Source of the DNA: Caprella mutica
Taxonomy: Eukaryota; Arthropoda; Malacostraca; Amphipoda; Caprellidae
Length of the DNA stretch: 64,000 nt
Assembly (NCBI GenBank): GCA_947561585.1
Contig: CANNZV010000507.1
Coordinates: 186,001-250,000 of the forward strand
Direction: 5' to 3'
The position numbers and the translations under genes were made by a program. The notes beneath the pieces are model-generated. The model saw only the letters and a program-made list of their open reading frames with translations. It did no database searches and was not told the DNA's origin. Shown here one piece after another: positions 46,119-58,130 of this stretch (its first letter is position 1; the number at the start of each line of letters is the position of its first letter).

Positions 46119-46337
46119 CCTAATTTACCACTAAAATTTTGTTGAAAATTACCCTCAAATAAAAAAGTTATTCAGCATGTCCCATTGTTCCCAGTGTCCC
46201 ATTGATGACCATCCTCCCCTACTATTGATAGAGTGTCTGTTTAACGTATTTTGTGACAGACCGACTGACGGACATTATCAGTTTATCACTATGCAACATA
46301 TTTTCTAAACCAAGTTAGATTTTAGCTCCACAGTTCT

Positions 46338-46990
46338 TCCCTCCCACACCTCTTCACTTCCCCCACCTACACTTCCCTCACATACATTTCACCCACCTTC
46401 ACTTCCTCCACCAACATTTCACTCACTTCCTCCACCTACATTTCCCCACCTATATTTCCCCCAACTTCACTTCCTCCACCTACATTTCTCCCATCTATAT
46501 TTCCCCCATCTTCACTTCCCTCACATACATTTCACCCACCTTCACTTCCTCCACCTACATTTCACCCACCTACATTTCCACCACCTACTTTTCCCCAACC
46601 TATATTTCCCCCACCTTCACTTCCTACACCTACATTTCCCCCGCCTTCACTTCCTACACATACATTTCCCCCGCCTTTAATTCCTCCAAGTACACTTTCA
46701 CCACTTACACTTCCACCACCTACATTTCCTTCACTTTCACTTCCACCATCAACATTTCCACCATCTACTCTTCAGCATATACACTTCCACCATTTACACT
46801 TGCCACAAATTCACTTCCCCCATTTTTACTTTCCCCACCTACACCTCTCCCACCTTCACATTCCCCACCTATACTACTTCCATCTTTACTTCCCCCATCT
46901 TCATTTCCAAAAATTATTATCCCCCACATTCTCTTCTCCCACCTTCCCTTCCCTCCATTTCATCTCTCCCACTTTCAATTGCCTCACGTT
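46338..46990. repeat. polypyrimidine minisatellite (CTTCCTCCACCTACATTT)
   Basis: About 650 bp of degenerate ACTTCC(C/T)CCACCTACATTTC units, nearly all pyrimidine-plus-A on this strand. The open frame at 46800-46997 is a by-product. Confidence 0.85.
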
Positions 46991-47690
46991 TTACTGAATA
47001 AAACCAAATTAAAGCACACAATGAAAATGAAAGGTCTAAAATAAAAAAAGACATTAATAATATGTTTAGTTTGTGGTATCATGCATACCGAATTTGTTTA
47101 TATCTAATTACTGAAAGCGTAACGGACGTACTCACTGACTCACTGAGAAAGGAACAAGCAGAATTATAATATGCTGTATTGAATTTGTTTCCCTATATGA
47201 ACCAATTACTGGAAGTTTTCGATCATAATAGAAAATAGTATAAAAGAATAAGAATAAAGAGTTGAAATGTTAAATTATATAGTCTTTTCTTATATGATCG
47301 AAAATAATTATTACTTTCGCAAAATTGCGGAAGGTTATGTTTCTTTCATTAAGTTATTTTCATTCGGTAACTTGTAACATCTGGTAATTGGAATTTTACC
47401 CTAACGTTAATTTTTTTTCCAAATTATGAAAAACAAAAGATTTTCCCAATGTAGGGTAAGCTCCGAGTTCTCGGACTGAAGCACATTTTCGATCATATGA
47501 GGACAAAAAAATAGGAGTATTGTTATTTAACTTCTATATCGGTTGGTATCGATGCTATCTTTACTTCCATCTTTTTTAATCAAAGATATTAAGTAATGAT
47601 TATTAATTTCAATACCTCTGATTAAAATCAATGTATAACCAAACGAATAAAAAATATGTTTAAAAAGTAGACATTATTTTTAAAGTAGTA
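46991..47690. other. interior of element F, unassigned
   Basis: AT-rich. About 47095-47150 (TCTAATTACTGAAAGCG) resembles 50100-50120. No gene. Confidence 0.3.
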
Positions 47691-48060
47691 TAAATTTATA
47701 ATGTATGGGGTTGATATAAAATTGTAGTATGCAACCCATATCTAATAAAAATCGTTTCCATTTCATAAAAAATAAAAAAAACTGGTAACGAATCGTCCTG
47801 GTAACGAAACGTCCTAGTAACGAAACGTCCGGGTACGAAACGTCCGGTCAACAAGTTAAGATGTAAAAAGGGGCGTGCTGCCCGCCCAACATCTCTGCCA
47901 GGTCTATAAACAATCATGTAGTGTGTAGCGGATACAAACTAGCGGATACAACAAACTATATAACGGCCATTTATGTTGAGAGGTCATTTATAATTCCGAG
48001 ACCGAATTTTTCAGATCGAAATTTCTGAGATCGAAATTTTCGGACAACGGCTGGAGCAGC

Positions 48061-48690
48061 GAATTGAAAGATTGTCCATAAACTATTATATATAGGATAA
48101 AAAGGGAATAGGCAAGGGAACTATATACATGAAAACTAAGGATTTTCTATTAAAATAAGGGGATGCTGCTTATAAAATACCTTTCACTTGATTTAGTTTA
48201 TTGCATAAAAATTTGTAAATGTGCTTTAAAAGTTAGTCTACTTGTCGATAAAACTACCTAGATATTTAAATTGATGAACCTTTTCTAAAATTTCATTTTT
48301 AAAATAGATATCTGGTAGGGTTATTTGTTTATATGTGAGTTAAAAAACATAATTTCAGTTTTTGAAATGTTAGGGGTGAGTTTATTAAAATTCAGACATC
48401 GAGATAACTTGCTAATAAAATTATTTAATTTAAAAATAAGACTATCTAAACATTTATCCTTACAATAAAACACTGCAAAAAGATACAATTAAAGTCATTT
48501 TCAGTGGCTACATTACAAACATCATTGAAATATAAAATGAATAAAATTGAACTTACTGTCGATTCCTGGTACATAAACCTATTATTTATTAGTTGTCTTA
48601 ACATTTGAAATAAAATCGTTAATATGCCGTCTGCTGCTCAGATAGCTATACTATATATTTATTAAAATTGTCCCTAATGCCGTAGTTAAT
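48061..48690. other. AT-rich spacer
   Basis: No feature recognised. Confidence 0.3.
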
Positions 48691-48697
48691 TATAGTA

Positions 48698-49663
48698 CAG
48701 GGTGGGACAAAAAAAAAAACGAAACCCAAATTTGAATTGGTACGTCTCCAAAACTACTAACGTTATGATCTTTCTAAAATTACAATCGTGTTCGTTCACT
48801 GTTTCAAAACTATTCATTCATGACTATTGATGATATAGTGATTATAGTAAACGTTGTCAAAAGTATGCTTGCGCACGAATTTAAAATTATGAAGATTGTT
48901 TTTATTTCAAAAAAACATGATAATCCTTTATATTTATGACATATCATTAACAACCCATTATAAAACATATATTTTATCTATATTTCTTCCTTACTATCTA
49001 CGACACCCTCCACATGTCCTCCACTTCTTCCCGAATATAATTCAATCCATGTTCTCATTGCTGCCATAACGATCGCTGTGCGACATTTGCTAACTGATGT
49101 GTTCAACAATCGCATTATTGCACTTAATCATACAATTGAGTGGCCACAAAGATCACTGGACATGACACCAAGTTATTTTTTGACTTTTAGAGAATTAAGT
49201 GCAAAACTCAGACGACTTGAAGGAAAGAATTACGAGTGAAGAGAAGAAAACCCTGCATTAGTAAAAAGAGGTATGACAGCAATGAGAACAAGGATTGAAT
49301 TATGTCAAGAAATGGAGGACATGTGGAGGCAGTTGATAGATAGTAATTAAGGAAGGAATGGAGACTAAATATTTATTTAATAATTATTGGTTTGTTAACG
49401 ATATTTGTAAGGGATCATTGTGTTAAGTTTTTGTTTAAAATTTTTTATTTTTGTAATTTTTCGGTTTGTGCGCAAGCATACTTTTGACACCGTTTACAAT
49501 AATCACTATAGCATCAATATTGATGTATGAAATTTTTTTAATTTTTCACCATTTTTGTACAAAAAGTAGAAGAACACAATGGTAATTATAGAAAAATCGT
49601 AACGTTAGTAGTTTTCGAGGTATACCAATTCAAATTTGGGTTTCGTTTTTTTTACCCATCTTG
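48698..49663 (+). mobile_element. fold-back mariner-like element
   Basis: It is flanked by TA on both sides. The ends CAGGGTGGGACAAAAAAA and TTTTTTTTACCCATCTTG are inverted and continue as a long inverted repeat (GAAACCCAAATTTGAATTGG). The inverted match goes on through coding sequence: 48945-49055 is the complement of about 49265-49370. Both halves therefore come from the 3' end of one parent element, giving a giant hairpin. A transposase remnant is at 49080-49350. Confidence 0.8.
49080..49350 (+). pseudogene. mariner/Tc-type transposase C-terminal remnant
   Basis: One frame reads HLLTDVFNNRIIALNHTIEW, then PQRSLDMTPSYFLTFRELSA, the DDE_3 signature around the last catalytic residue (typically IEWPxRSPDLTPxDF). 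The aspartate of LDMTP is present, and Tyr replaces the usual Asp two residues after Pro. One in-frame stop (about 49237) interrupts it before KRGMTAMRTRIELC and the final stop at 49350. The N-terminal half is missing and replaced by an inverted copy of this region. Confidence 0.7.
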
Positions 49664-51040
49664 TATACGTATAACTTTAATTGGGATGTTTGTCTTTTTA
49701 TAAGTGATAATTGAAAAATATTATGAATAAAAGGTTCTAATGTTGAAAAATAAACTTTCATAAAAGAAATTTCTTTGATAAAAGAATGGTTAATAACAAA
49801 AAATGTTTATCAATATTAAATCATTAGTTACTAGAGTAGTTTCCCATTAAAAATAACGGGTTTTATATGCTATTTATATTGGTGTAACTATACAATTCAC
49901 ACATGGTCCGTGTTTACAGATTTAGTTATTCACTGATTAATGACTATTATATAATTTATACCCTGCAGTGCTAAAATTACTTTTCAATTTATTTTCGCAT
50001 ATATTGCACTATTATATTTAAAATTGAAGAAAAAAAATCAGAATAATCATATCAATATATTCCCGAGAGCGTCATAGCTACAATCTTTATTTATTTCCTA
50101 TCTAATTACTGAAAGTGGGACACAAAATATATATATTTATATATTCACATCGGTCTTTATTATAGAGTAAGATTATAAAAAATTTCATACATTCAATTTT
50201 TTATACAAACTAAATAGAACATACATAGAGTATCTATTTTAATTTCAAATTATTACATTAATAATCTATATTCCAAAATGAGACTATTAATTCATTTTGA
50301 GAATAAAATAAGAATATCTCACCCAGAGCTCATGACTGAAGAAAAGCTACAGAGTTGATTGAACATTAATTCCACCTTGTAAAATTAATAATAAATGATT
50401 TGTGTTGCTATAGAAGCATGGCCCTTTGTATTACATAATAAAGTCGACCTCAATTTGGTGAATATCCCGAGGCAGGAACTTATATGTAACTTGTAGCCTT
50501 GACTCTGTCATTGAATTTCTCTAACGGCTTTTAAAAGAAACTTTTAATCTATCATACTGGGAGAAGTTTAATGGTAACTAAAATAAATAACACGCTACCA
50601 ACCAACCCTTCGTCTAACTGGTAAAATCCGTTAGATTTTAGTGTTGAGAAATCTAAGATCGAAATCATATAATTATTTAGATGTAGGTACCTAGTTAACT
50701 AACATTAATATTGTGTGTGGTCGCGAACACTGAATTGTTTGCTGATACTGTTCGAGTGTGGTGAATCTGGTGTCAAACTGTTTGATGGTTTGTGCGAGAC
50801 ATTAACAACAAAATCGAAACTTCATTTTATCGGTAGAATAATTAACCGCTCTAAATGTCACTAATATTTTGTCTAGTATTTAAATGAGTATCATTCCAGA
50901 TTTCTGAAACCTTAAAGTAATTTTAGTCATAATTTTTCTGCGAAAGACACGCAGAAGACAAATTTTTCGTAACCGATTCAGAATTATTTTGTTAAGAGAG
51001 GAGGTAGAGTAGATCTGATATACCTACACCTCGAAAATAT
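49664..51040. other. AT-rich spacer upstream of the takeout-family gene
   Basis: No gene or strong repeat recognised. Confidence 0.3.
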
Positions 51041-51043
51041 CCC

Positions 51044-51122
51044 TACCGCATCCATTTGACACCTACCTTATATATTGGACACCTACCTTATCCATTTGAC
51101 TCGTACATTATCTATTTGACAC
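51044..51122. repeat. 20-bp tandem repeat (TCCATTTGACACCTACCTTA)
   Basis: Four imperfect units, 0.7 kb upstream of the takeout-family start codon. Confidence 0.75.
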
Positions 51123-51601
51123 CTTTGCTTTATTTATATCCGGAGAAAAGGAGGTTCTCAACCTTTTCTAATTCTTCTCGCCCCATTCTTGAACAAGGTT
51201 GACTTGGAGGGAAAGTCATTTCTTCTTTCTATCAAAAAATTAGGCGACGTTGAGAAATTTCAATTCTTAATGTATCACATTTAATGATATTGTAAATACA
51301 TTTTCCATTACCTTTTATTTAGCTAGAATATCTAACGATATTTTATCAATTGGCAATAATCTGCCCAGAAAATGCCTTACGGTGCCTTAAAGCAATTAGA
51401 AACTAGGACGTTCATTAATGCAACTGCTGCTGAGTGAATAGAATCTTTAGAAATCTTCGAAAGAGTACTCTGCAGTGACCTAGGATGACCCTTAGGAAGG
51501 TCACTAGATCAGTTACAGCTGGAGACTCAGCTCGACAGTCAGTTATGAATTGGACTGTGAACTGAGGACACACTAAATGTTAATGCTGATTGAAGAGCAA
51601 C

Positions 51602-51716
51602 TAGGGTAAAGAATATATCTAACACTTGAGCGTAATGTGGTCCAAGTGGTAGATAGATATTTCATTTGAAATGCACAAGGAAAATAATCTCAATGTTAGA
51701 TATATTATTTACCCTA
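51602..51716. mobile_element. short palindromic MITE in the takeout-gene promoter region
   Basis: TAGGGTAAAGAATATATCTAA (51602 on) and TTAGATATATTATTTACCCTA (to 51716) form a roughly 28-bp imperfect inverted repeat. The element is about 115 bp and ends about 70 bases before the start codon. TAGGGTAA-type ends resemble the TA-flanked elements at 36193 and 59973. Confidence 0.6.
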
Positions 51717-51785
51717 CTTGCTTTTCTATTGAGAGGTTATATTTATTATATTCTTAGATTAGTCTGAAGGAAACTTAGTTGTAAA

Positions 51786-54700
51786 ATGAATAGTTTGAAG
51801 TTTTTTGTGCTGTCACTGGTGATGGTGACAGCTCTGGGACAAGGTATTAAACTGAGTCAAAATAACGCCACTCATGTCATCAAAAAACATCTGAGTAAGT
51901 TGCAATTGATTACAAATAATATTTATCAAAGGTATTGTTAAAGATAATAACATTATAATTAATGGAGGAAATCTAAATATGTTTTCATTTAAAAATAGTA
52001 ACAGTTAGGTACATATGTGACATTAATATGGTTATCATTATCACTGTTATATTTAGTATGAATCATGATAATTAACAGTTCTATTTACTGTTAACTCATA
52101 TGAATTACAAAATAATTGACCCATCACCTAATTGACAATATTTACGCAATTACTGATTAGAAGATACAATTTATTTCTCTTTTGAAGAGGAAGAAACAGT
52201 ACAATAGCAGGATATATTACGGTATAATGTTAATTTTTGTTTCGGAAATATTCAATATAATTTCTAATTTTATCAATCATTTATTTAATCAATTTAGTAG
52301 TTTTCATTGCACAGTTTCTAACTAATAGTTCAATTTATGAAAGCGAGTACCTAAACATCGGCCAGTAGGTAGGTATAGATAGGTAGTACAAATGTAAACA
52401 AAAGAATTGGCGGTAAAAATGATCGAACCTGTTTAGCCTTCACCTGTTGATGTTTCTTCTATTAAATGGAATTGATTGATGAATGCTAATCATAATTATG
52501 GTGTAATGGAATTAAAAACATAGTGACAGTGTCTGGAAATGGAATCATTTCAAAACAGCAAACTTTCCCAGTAGGTTTATTATTGTTGATAATCGGAGAA
52601 GATTATGTTAGTAAGAGGTGTTTTGCCACCACATTACCACTAAGGCATGTGCAATATTTACCTAGTTGCGAAATAAGAAGAGTTGCTCGCTCTTTTTACC
52701 TCACATCAACCTTGAACTAATCTTTCACCAGCCACTATCTATAGGTTTCTAGAGGAAACTTACAGGACAACAACAATCCGTTGAAATCAAACGATAGATC
52801 TGATATTGGATATGATCAACACTTACTTCTATAAAATAGAGCTATTTTAGCCTTTTAAGTGCCAGTCTGATTGTACATAGAACTGGGACAGGGCCGGTAA
52901 CTGTGAACTATTGTTATTGCAATATTAGATGTACGCTAGTTAAGATCGATTATCTTTTCGAATAGCTTACTAATTTGAAACTATATGTGTGTTATAGGGA
53001 AAAAAGAGGAGACTATTGAAAAAAATTATTTGTTGACAGTCAATCAGTTTTTTGTCATGATTCGTTAATGAACAAACTTAAAATATCAAAGAGCAGAGGA
53101 TTTGTCTAGATAATTTTTTTATTTTTTCTTCCTCTAGAATAATATTTGAGTTATACAATATGTTAGACTTCATTAGTATACACGTATTTGTAACTAATAA
53201 TACACATTAAGAGCATAAGTTGTTACTAATAAAGTAACAAGATGGAGACATTGACCTCTAGCAGAGCCTGCTTTGAATTATTTCCTCAGCCAACTTTCAC
53301 TTTCTAGCTATTAAGAAAATGTCCACTGACATCTCTAGTGTGTTGGTCAGTGTAACTGTATTCAGTGTAACTGTATGTGCACTTGCCAAACTATTATAAA
53401 ATGTGCAAATATCAATTGTTGAAGATTAGAAAAATGATATTTGGATACGAATGCGAATCAATAGATATATTAGTTGAGATGTGCTTTAATGGAATCTGCA
53501 GTATAATCATATCATGTGATATATTTTTCAACTAAATAGTTAATATTAAAGAAAATATTATTATAATAAAATTGAAAAGTTTTGATAAATACTTGTTGCA
53601 GGTTTTTTGTATCGTTCCAATTCTTTATGACTCTAATTTTAATTACATTACGAATGGAACCAATAATTACTAAATTGTAAAATACATTCTGTTTGAAAAT
53701 ATGTGTCTATTTATGGGTAAAGGTTTACTCTGGGTAATACAGTACACACCAGTGAAGATCTTTCTCTAAGCCGATCGGTTGGGAGGAAAGAAGTTCTAGT
53801 GATTCAGGTTCTCGTTTTACAGGTCTCGAAACAGTACAGGTGTCGAAAGAATCTACTAAGAATAAAAGTATTATTATGTTGAATTTCACCCATTAATTAC
53901 AAATCCAATCAATCAACCTACAATGAACTTTCTTCCATTGCAGCTACTGACCTGACGGCCTGTCTCCCGGCCACCGACAAAGTGGATAAAGATGCCTACA
54001 ACAAATGTCTGTTGGGAGAAATGAAGAAGATTCAGTCGAAACTAGCAGCTGGTGAGTAGAAGGCTGAGATTGAGTTTCCAAGCTTCTAATGTATGACTTA
54101 TAAATCTGGGTATCCATCAGCATTGTCACTGACTGGTGGTATGTGACAATGTTTCTGGACTGCTTCTTAGAGTTCTATGTATTTGAATTTATTTGGACGT
54201 CAGCAATTGGCTTTTGATTTCTGAAGCAAATATTAAACCCATTACTAGTTAAATTAATAAGTTTTAAAATGAAGCTAAGCTATAATAATAATATTGCTAT
54301 GATAAATCCTGGATTTTATGATTTTAAAAGAATGGTAACGAAGGATAATCTTTACAGGTGTACCTGAACTTGGAATTCCATCCATGGATCCTCTGTTCAT
54401 AGAAAAGATTGAGATGATAAGATCTGAACCTCCAGTGACGATAGATGCTGCTTTCACAAACCTTCGTATAACTGGAATCAAAGATATGGACATCAAGTTC
54501 TTGAAGTCAGTATCATAAGAATTATCAATTATCTTGAATACGGAGGAATATATCCTATACATGAAGAACTAGTTTACACTTATAACCGAAATAATAACAT
54601 TTGCATGTAGTTTTATTAGTTTTGAGTATCTTCAGTTGTAGTAAATTGATTAAAATCTTGACTTAGAATCTTGAAATAATTTTCGTGTCTTTTGTAAATA

Positions 54701-56962
54701 AAAGTATACATCAATCCATGTGTTAATTCAAATCATTATAATTTCCCTAATATTTTCAATTTACACACAGTATTGACATTTTCGGTGAACCAAAGCAGAT
54801 GAAGATGGGACTAGTTGTGCCTACCATGTTGATGAGAGGCCAGTACAAAATTGGTGGCAATGTATTCCTTCTTCCTATCGAGGGAAGTGGCAACTTCATC
54901 TCAAAACTAAGTGAGAAGATTTTGAAATATGATGCTAGTTACATTTTAAGGATAAGATAAGGATTTATTGAAGAAGAGATAACAATTCATCAAGCTCTTG
55001 TATAATTCCTGGTAACCATGAACTTTTTAATGCAAATAACATAATCTTACTTCTTAAGAACTGCATTCACTGAAAGTAAAAGATGTGTAATACATTTTCA
55101 TTCATCAATAAATTACCATCACTGGATTAAGTAGGTGGATTACAACTAACTAACAAATAATTATGTATTTCTTATATTACCTATTTATTTCAGACACTGT
55201 TGTGGTGGAAGGCTCCGCTAACATCATACCATCTGGCAACGGAATCAAGACAACAACTGAAAATGTTCAGGTGGGCTTCAAGATCAAGGACATGGCCACA
55301 AAGATGGATAACTTGTTTGAGGGAAATCAAGTTCTTAGTGAGTATTAGGTCATAATTATTATACTCCCCGATTTCAATCGATTCAAACCATTTTAAAATA
55401 AAATATGTATTTAAATCTCATTTGATAAACATATAAATTAAATAGATTGAATATTCATCTATTATATTAGTGGGATATACAAAGAACTGTTATACTACTT
55501 TTGAGTGCAGACAGGTACCGCTTTTTAAAAATCTGAAATAATTCCGAGACATGACTTGGAAGTAATTATATAATTTTTATTCCATAAGCATTCATTTTCT
55601 AAGAGTTAGAATGAAAGAAAATGGTCGTGAAGGCTTGACCTAACGTATATTGCAGGACGCTAAGTCAAATCATTGATACCAGTTAAAATAGAACCATTAT
55701 ATATTTTTTTCTTATTTGTCTGAAAATATGAAACCGTCCGATAATTCAAAACTTATGCTATACTGTCAAAAATAATTTAAAGCTCATAAAATTACCGTTT
55801 GTTCAATGTAACACAATTATGTAAATCAAAGTATTAAACTTTGGTACATTTATTATTAGTTAAAATAACAAATTTATTGAAGAATAATACAAATTATTTA
55901 CAGTTTATTACAGATATAACATTTCGCTTCTCAGTACCAAATTTATTGGCCAGAAGCTTGTTAGCACTCAACTAAAGAGAGTGGAGAGTTAAACTGTGTT
56001 GAATATTATTAATACTTTTAATTCATTCGCTACTTTGAACTTTCATCAAATAGCTTTCATCAACTGATTCTGCCCCAAAAAATAGCAATTTTCGCTCTAA
56101 GTTGAACCCTCATGAACATTTTATTTTATATATATAATGATAAGACTGAGTCGTGAATTATGTAAATAAAAACTATTTTCTAAATTAAAGAAATAATAAC
56201 GGATTATTTCCTATATTACTACCAAAGATTAGATTGTATGTAGATCCTACACTTTTAAAAATTAACAATTGCATGATTATATTTCTTAATTGTTAGTTCA
56301 TTATGATGCATTCCTCAGGCGACACTATGCACCATTTCATGAATGAGAATGCACAGATGCTGCTAGATGAACTCAGACCAACTCTCTCTGGAACTCTGAA
56401 CGAGATGATTGCTGGACTCTTCACCGCCATCTTTGATGCGGCACCTGTCGGTGAGCAAAGAGAAAAATGTTTTGAGACAAGTTGCCAATATGCTTTCAAG
56501 TGTAACAAGAAGTACACATCAGAATTGTTTTTAGCATATAATTAGTAATTTGGTTCTATTACCATTGCCAACGATATGGCTGTAGGATAGTCTTGAACAG
56601 TTATTCTAAACCTAGAAAAGATCGAACTTAACGGGTTCTATGAGTCAGTTTCTGGGGTTCAGCGGTCGGTCTATTATGTTTTTAGTGAAACTCATCTTTT
56701 GTTGTATACTTTCTTTGATAACAGTGATTTTGAGTGTAAATGATTCATGGTACAGTTCATGTACTAATATTTTGCAACAGCGTCATGAGGGTTCATTTAT
56801 TTTAGTGTAACCCAATCAAAAGTTTCTTCTCTTTCTTCTCAACAGCTATAAAATGATGGTGTTAATATTTATTACTTTTCAGATCTGCACAAACATGCCG
56901 CCACTAACTCTACCACTAGAAGAAAAAGACACGCTTCTCTCAGATTCCCTATTAACGTTTGA
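51786..56962 (+). CDS. takeout / juvenile-hormone-binding-domain (JHBP) family secreted protein
   Basis: Seven exons: 51786-51894, 53944-54051, 54358-54505, 54771-54910, 55194-55337, 56319-56450, 56883-56962. All introns are GT-AG, and the joined frame is 286 codons plus TGA with no break. The protein has a signal peptide (hydrophobic core FFVLSLVMVTALG), two conserved N-terminal cysteines (C43, C58: TACLPATD, AYNKCLLGEM), the family block GVPELGIPSMDPLFIEKI, then FGEPKQMKMGLVVPTMLMRG and a C-terminal FTAIFDAAPVDL matching the terminal helix of takeout proteins. Members are extracellular carriers of small hydrophobic ligands such as juvenile hormone or odorants, linked to feeding and circadian control; this ligand is unknown. 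Oddities: about 20 extra C-terminal residues with a dibasic RRKR, and sequons at N27 and N269. A TTATATTTATTA lies about 45 bases upstream. An alternative first exon may lie at 27884. Confidence 0.9.
54110..54240. repeat. dispersed repeat in intron 2
   Basis: CATCAGCATTGTCACTGACT, CTGCTTCTTAGAG, GACGTCAGCAATTGGC and CTGAAGCAAATATTAAACCC match the order seen at 57570-57680 and, inverted, at 61225-61370. It is a dispersed interspersed repeat of unknown class. Confidence 0.5.
55680..55900. repeat. interspersed repeat in intron 5
   Basis: CATAAAATTACCGTTTGTTC and AATGTAACACAATTAT match the complement of 16077-16136. A flanking part (ATATGAAACCGTCCGATAA) resembles 16328-16350. It is a decayed relative of the 15807-16816 element. 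Confidence 0.5.
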
Positions 56963-57141
56963 GGAAGAATAAGTTGTTGAAATTATTAGGAAATGTTTTT
57001 AGTGCTCTAGATATTTACTGTTGCCTAGAAACTTCCAAAGGTAAATTCGTAAAAGATAAGGATTTTATATTTTCATTTCGTTAGTATATTTATGAATGTA
57101 TGAAATTCAGTATAAAGTTAAAATGAAGTCACTTTAATGTT

Positions 57142-57147
57142 AATAAA
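57142..57147 (+). terminator. polyadenylation signal AATAAA of the takeout-family gene
   Basis: The first canonical AATAAA after the stop, 180 bases downstream. Confidence 0.6.
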
Positions 57148-57149
57148 GG

Positions 57150-58020
57150 TAGAAAGATAGTTTGGATACATCTTGCAGTTGTGTGGATATAAGAATGATA
57201 GATGTTTTTTTTTCTATATTTTTTTTTGATAATTTTAACTTTCTAATAGTAAGTACTAGGACCCAATTTGAATTCTCAATTACGATTCAAATATCTAATT
57301 TTTTATATATAATTTTACGGAATATATCTCATTATAATAAAGATAAATTTATTGGATTTTTTCATTATCTTATTTTGAATAGAGCTTGGAAAAATTAAAT
57401 GACGTTCATTATATATGTGATCATTCCTACTGATTGAAGCTCTCGAGTCTGGTGAATAGAAGAAAAAAGGGGGTGGCGTCCTATTGAACTCCGAACTGCT
57501 GTAATTTGACAGATTGATTTTTTTATGCAGTTCTACACTCTAGAGTCTAGAGGATAGCGCTAGGTGACTTTTTCCACATTCCTTTTTGACTGCTTCTTCC
57601 AGTCCCTAGCATTTAATTTCCTTTTGACGTCAGCAATATGGCCTTTGGTTCCGAAGCAGACGTTAAAACTCCTTGCTAAAATAGTTATGTGTTCTTCCAT
57701 AATATTCCTATTAAAGTGTAAGAAATTATTCACAGGAATTAAGTATTCCACATAAATAATTTGACAAAATAAAAATGTATAATTTTCATTATTTTGATAA
57801 ACTGCAAGCCAAGCAGTTTATCAAATAATACTTCAACACTTAAAAATAAATTTGAAGAATAAAAATTATCATTAATTTAATTTATACTATTTATTCAACA
57901 TTTTTTGAAATAGGTAGTAAAAGAAGTAATTGGACCGATGGAAAAAGAATTGTTAATTTTTAGTTGGGCCTCCCGTGGCACTAATTATTGTTGTCAAACT
58001 ATTTATGTAAACTGTAGTTT
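57150..58020. other. spacer with a dispersed repeat
   Basis: About 57570-57680 (CTGCTTCTTCCAGTCCCTAG, GACGTCAGCAATATGGCC, GAAGCAGACGTTAAAACTCC) is the dispersed family also at 54110 and 61225-61680. The rest is unassigned. Confidence 0.45.
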
Positions 58021-58029
58021 TAGACCAAG

Positions 58030-58130
58030 TCCTGACAATATTTTATAGACATTTTTCTATCCCTCGTGAGAATAGGAAAAATATCCCCAGACAATAAAGC
58101 TTCATCCACCATGCTTCACAGTAGGTAGGG
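58030..58130 (-). pseudogene. Tc1-type transposase remnant
   Basis: The minus strand reads YSLPTVKHGG, a stop, then SFIVWGYFSYS. This is the signature before the second catalytic region of Tc1 transposases (PTVKHGGGSVMVWGCFS). One stop lies inside the motif and nothing convincing was found upstream, so only a scrap remains. Confidence 0.55.

Larger units (their letters stand above)
36193..46219. mobile_element. element G, TA-flanked, GGGGAGGATGGTCATC ends
   Basis: GGGGAGGATGGTCATCAATG (from 36193) and its complement ending at 46219 are perfect inverted repeats of at least 25 bp, each flanked by TA. Further AATGGGACA-type motifs repeat inside both ends. The TA target and GGGGA end fit a Tc1/mariner/pogo-type element. 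Its own sequence is about 1.3 kb; the rest of the span is the LTR retrotransposon at 37401-46118. A minus-strand coding remnant is at 36468-36718. Confidence 0.75.
35668..47849. mobile_element. array-armed element F, CTAGGACGATTCGTTA motif
   Basis: The left arm (35668-35760) has five units of TACTAGGACGATTCGT. The right arm (about 47780-47849) has the inverted GTAACGAAACGTCCTA array. The inner flanks ACCAACCCCATACGTTATAA (about 35832) and TTATAATGTATGGGGTTG (about 47696) confirm the pair. The 12-kb span is due to later insertions: a small Helitron, a second split Helitron copy, element G and the LTR retrotransposon. Confidence 0.7.

Noticed and set aside
49664..51600. Search for tRNA, rRNA or snRNA genes in the cleaner intergenic DNA
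   Set aside because: No cloverleaf with A and B boxes or other RNA-gene signature was found by eye here or elsewhere in the window.
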